From DATAEK01 sp036258055 (GTDB lineage Bacteria > Acidobacteriota > Vicinamibacteria > Vicinamibacterales > 2-12-FULL-66-21), in the NCBI GenBank assembly GCA_036258055.1, contig DATAEK010000408.1, positions 1 to 16,389 of the forward strand: DNA of 16,389 nt, in the 5' to 3' direction. The notes under the pieces were generated by a model. That model was not told where the DNA came from and made no database searches. It worked only from the letters and a program-made list of their open reading frames with translations. This document shows, piece after piece, positions 15,901 through 16,389 of the stretch (its first letter is position 1; each line of letters starts with the position of its first letter). A program made the position numbers and the translations under genes.

Positions 15901-16180
15901 GGCTGGCGGACTGGGACTGAACCTTACCGAAGCTGAATACGTGTTCCTGCTCGACCCGTGGTGGAACCCCGCCGTCGAAGCGCAGGCGATCGACCGCGCG
16001 CACCGGATCGGCCAGACGCGTCCGGTCTTCGCGTACAGACTCATTGCCAGCGAGACCGTCGAAGAGAAGGTCGCCGAGCTGCAGCAGTCCAAGCGCGAGC
16101 TGGCCGATGCGATCCTCTCGGCCGATGTCGGGCCCATCCGGGATTTGAAGCCGGAGGACCTCGAATGGCTCCTGTCCTAG
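12905..16180 (+). CDS. SWIM zinc-finger SNF2-family DNA-dependent ATPase/helicase
   Basis: The protein has 1091 residues from an ATG at 12905, with no strong ribosome binding site. A SWIM zinc finger sits near the N-terminus with ligands C62, C64, C74 and H76 (CTCPYFVDREEICKH). A long middle region of about 500 residues follows with no motif I recognise. The SNF2 ATPase begins near 630 (ALREYQREALGWFEFL). Walker A is DDMGLGKT 658-665 (K664), motif II is DEAQ 756-759, and motif III is LSGTPIEN. The C-terminal helicase lobe has VFSQFTSLL, a GLGLNLTEA block and motif VI QAIDRAHRIGQ 1027-1037 with the arginine finger. Bacterial SWIM-SNF2 proteins are ATP-driven DNA translocases or remodellers of uncertain target. 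The gene is intact and of normal length, and nothing adjacent indicates a defence cassette. Confidence 0.95.
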   Translation: MFVRAITPSVPSSTRHKGLAYFAAGAVTSIDGSGWVVHATVRGNQTYRVNVTRHDDRFTASCTCPYFVDREEICKHIWAVMLAAERRELLGGDGLPLPASFALNADADAIDPAPDAPAQGSRSDRTQPRPPATPWGRLLTAVQQSLAASERATPQPRFTNGEILYAVSSAAETAPDTVGLTVQFRQRKKNGEWGKPRPVTLSAREIDQLPNRDDREILSLLMGAADHWGYQGQGYDFTYQVRTAYRLSGLMTARVLPLAVRTGRAYLAGSAPDTLAPIVWDDGGPWRFELAVTRAAKDQSVTIDAALVRDGERRALADVQLLGAGCAIAGSTVMTLDAAVSTVWLEHLRRSGPVTVPGDAAESLVEALARSGVEPSALPDDLRFQIVDGSPQPRVSVARRTGGAGYYNRDDLDAVADFDYSGTLVGMEPGLTIYDASRRRLVRRDRSAEQRAVERLHELGFRQAWNYALSRHDLAVGVEQFPRAVRTLVNEGWRVEAEGRVFRAAHGIQVRVQSGIDWFELHGRVDFGEGLSAALPELLAAIRRGDATVTLDDGTKGMLPEEWLRRYAGIARFGEMDGDHVRFGASQAALLDALIAAQPAITVDAAFDRARRALRTFDGVLPLDPPPSFTGALREYQREALGWFEFLRRFGFGGCLADDMGLGKTVMVVALLEGRRTGEHPDDRRPSLAVVPRSLVFNWTDEAKRFAPGLRLLDYTGAARAQENLDDYDLVLTTYGTLRRDAPLLKDVQFDYVILDEAQAIKNAATASSKAVRLLRARHRLALSGTPIENHVGELWSLFEFLNPGFLGSAASFESLATGRSRADRSDLATLAKAVRPFILRRTKEQVAPELPARSEQTIQCALEGGQRRLYEQLRGHYRATLLKRVARNGMGRSKLQVLEALLRLRQAACHPGLVDEQRAAEPSAKFDVLMPHLMEVVEEGHKALVFSQFTSLLALLRPRLDGEGIAFEYLDGQTQDRASRVERFQTDPNCQVFLISLKAGGLGLNLTEAEYVFLLDPWWNPAVEAQAIDRAHRIGQTRPVFAYRLIASETVEEKVAELQQSKRELADAILSADVGPIRDLKPEDLEWLLS

Positions 16181-16182
16181 AG

Positions 16183-16199
16183 CCTCTCAACAGGAGAGG
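16183..16199. terminator. Short hairpin after the SNF2 gene
   Basis: CCTCTC and GAGAGG pair perfectly around the loop AACAG, starting 2 bp after the SNF2 stop codon. There is no downstream T-run, so an intrinsic terminator is doubtful; it may only slow or stabilise the end of the message. The rest of the 77-bp gap to the permease shows nothing else. Confidence 0.3.
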
Positions 16200-16257
16200 A
16201 GATCACGAGACCAAGCAATCCCGAACTTTGCAATGTTGTCGCTCGTAGGGTTCGACT

Positions 16258-16389
16258 ATGCGCACACTCGCCTCTGACCTGCGGTACGCCGGCCGAGTGC
16301 TTCTGAAGAACCCGCGATTCAGCCTGGTCGCGATTGCCGCGCTCACGCTGGGGATTGGTGCGAACGCCGCGATTTTCTCGGTCGTCAAC
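16258..16389 (+). CDS. ADOP-type (MacB/FtsX-like) ABC transporter permease, N-terminal fragment
   Basis: Forty-four codons run from the ATG at 16258 to the window end, so only the N-terminus is present. The sequence MRTLASDLRYAGRVLLKNPR leads into the first membrane helix FSLVAIAALTLGIGANAAIF and SVVN. This opening (DLRYAxRxLxKxPxFS...LGIGANxAIFSVVN) is the hallmark of the acidobacterial duplicated orphan permease family, usually about 800 residues with two MacB-periplasmic/FtsX units and often lacking an adjacent ATPase. The ribosome binding site is weak (GTAGGG). Its role, probably efflux or envelope transport, cannot be decided from the fragment. Confidence 0.88.
   Translation, partial: MRTLASDLRYAGRVLLKNPRFSLVAIAALTLGIGANAAIFSVVN

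Noticed and set aside
12905..16180. SNF2 gene as part of a phage-defence cassette
   Set aside because: No nuclease, methyltransferase, phospholipase D or other known defence partner is adjacent; neighbours are a serine hydrolase and an ADOP permease.

Overview
The window is GC-rich, densely coding DNA, most likely from an acidobacterium, perhaps the Vicinamibacteria (subdivision 6) lineage. This is inferred from gene content: a DUF1501 / planctomycete-type cytochrome (PSD1) pair, a signal-peptide TPR protein with the GAAHYLIH motif, a PQQ dehydrogenase with a built-in haem c domain, a serine hydrolase with a DUF3471-like tail, and the start of an ADOP-type (MacB/FtsX-like) permease. No rRNA, tRNA, CRISPR, integrase or transposase gene was seen.

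Layout. 1-687 (-): TPR protein, cut by the window edge. 771-1124 (+): orphan degenerate receiver domain. 1260-2885 (+): exported M28 zinc peptidase. 2886-3278: gene-free convergent gap with a long imperfect palindrome bracketed by heptamer repeats. 3279-7789 (-): DUF1501 and PSD1/cytochrome genes, a two-gene operon. 7819-8883 (+): beta-propeller lipoprotein, divergent from that operon across 29 bp. 8884-9029: short tandem repeats that turn into their own inverse between convergent genes. 9030-12529 (-): beta-lactamase-fold serine hydrolase followed by a PQQ/haem c dehydrogenase, probably translationally coupled. 12530-12904: gene-free gap with a rod-like inverted repeat, again bracketed by heptamer arrays. 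12905-16180 (+): SWIM-SNF2 helicase. 16258-end (+): ADOP permease N-terminus.

Most products carry export signals, so the region is mainly an envelope and periplasm locus: peptide breakdown, haem c proteins, a periplasmic sugar- or alcohol-type oxidase and a penicillin-binding-type hydrolase. The SNF2 protein and receiver domain are the clear cytoplasmic exceptions. I see no defence island or biosynthetic cluster.

The least explained material is intergenic. Two gaps about 9.5 kb apart share one design: a long imperfect palindrome flanked by degenerate 7-bp tandem repeats in opposite orientations, with a consensus near GCGGACA. A third gap has 8-9 bp GTGCCTARG repeats that reverse orientation in the middle. 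These look like a family of composite palindromic elements and are the main candidates for something undescribed.
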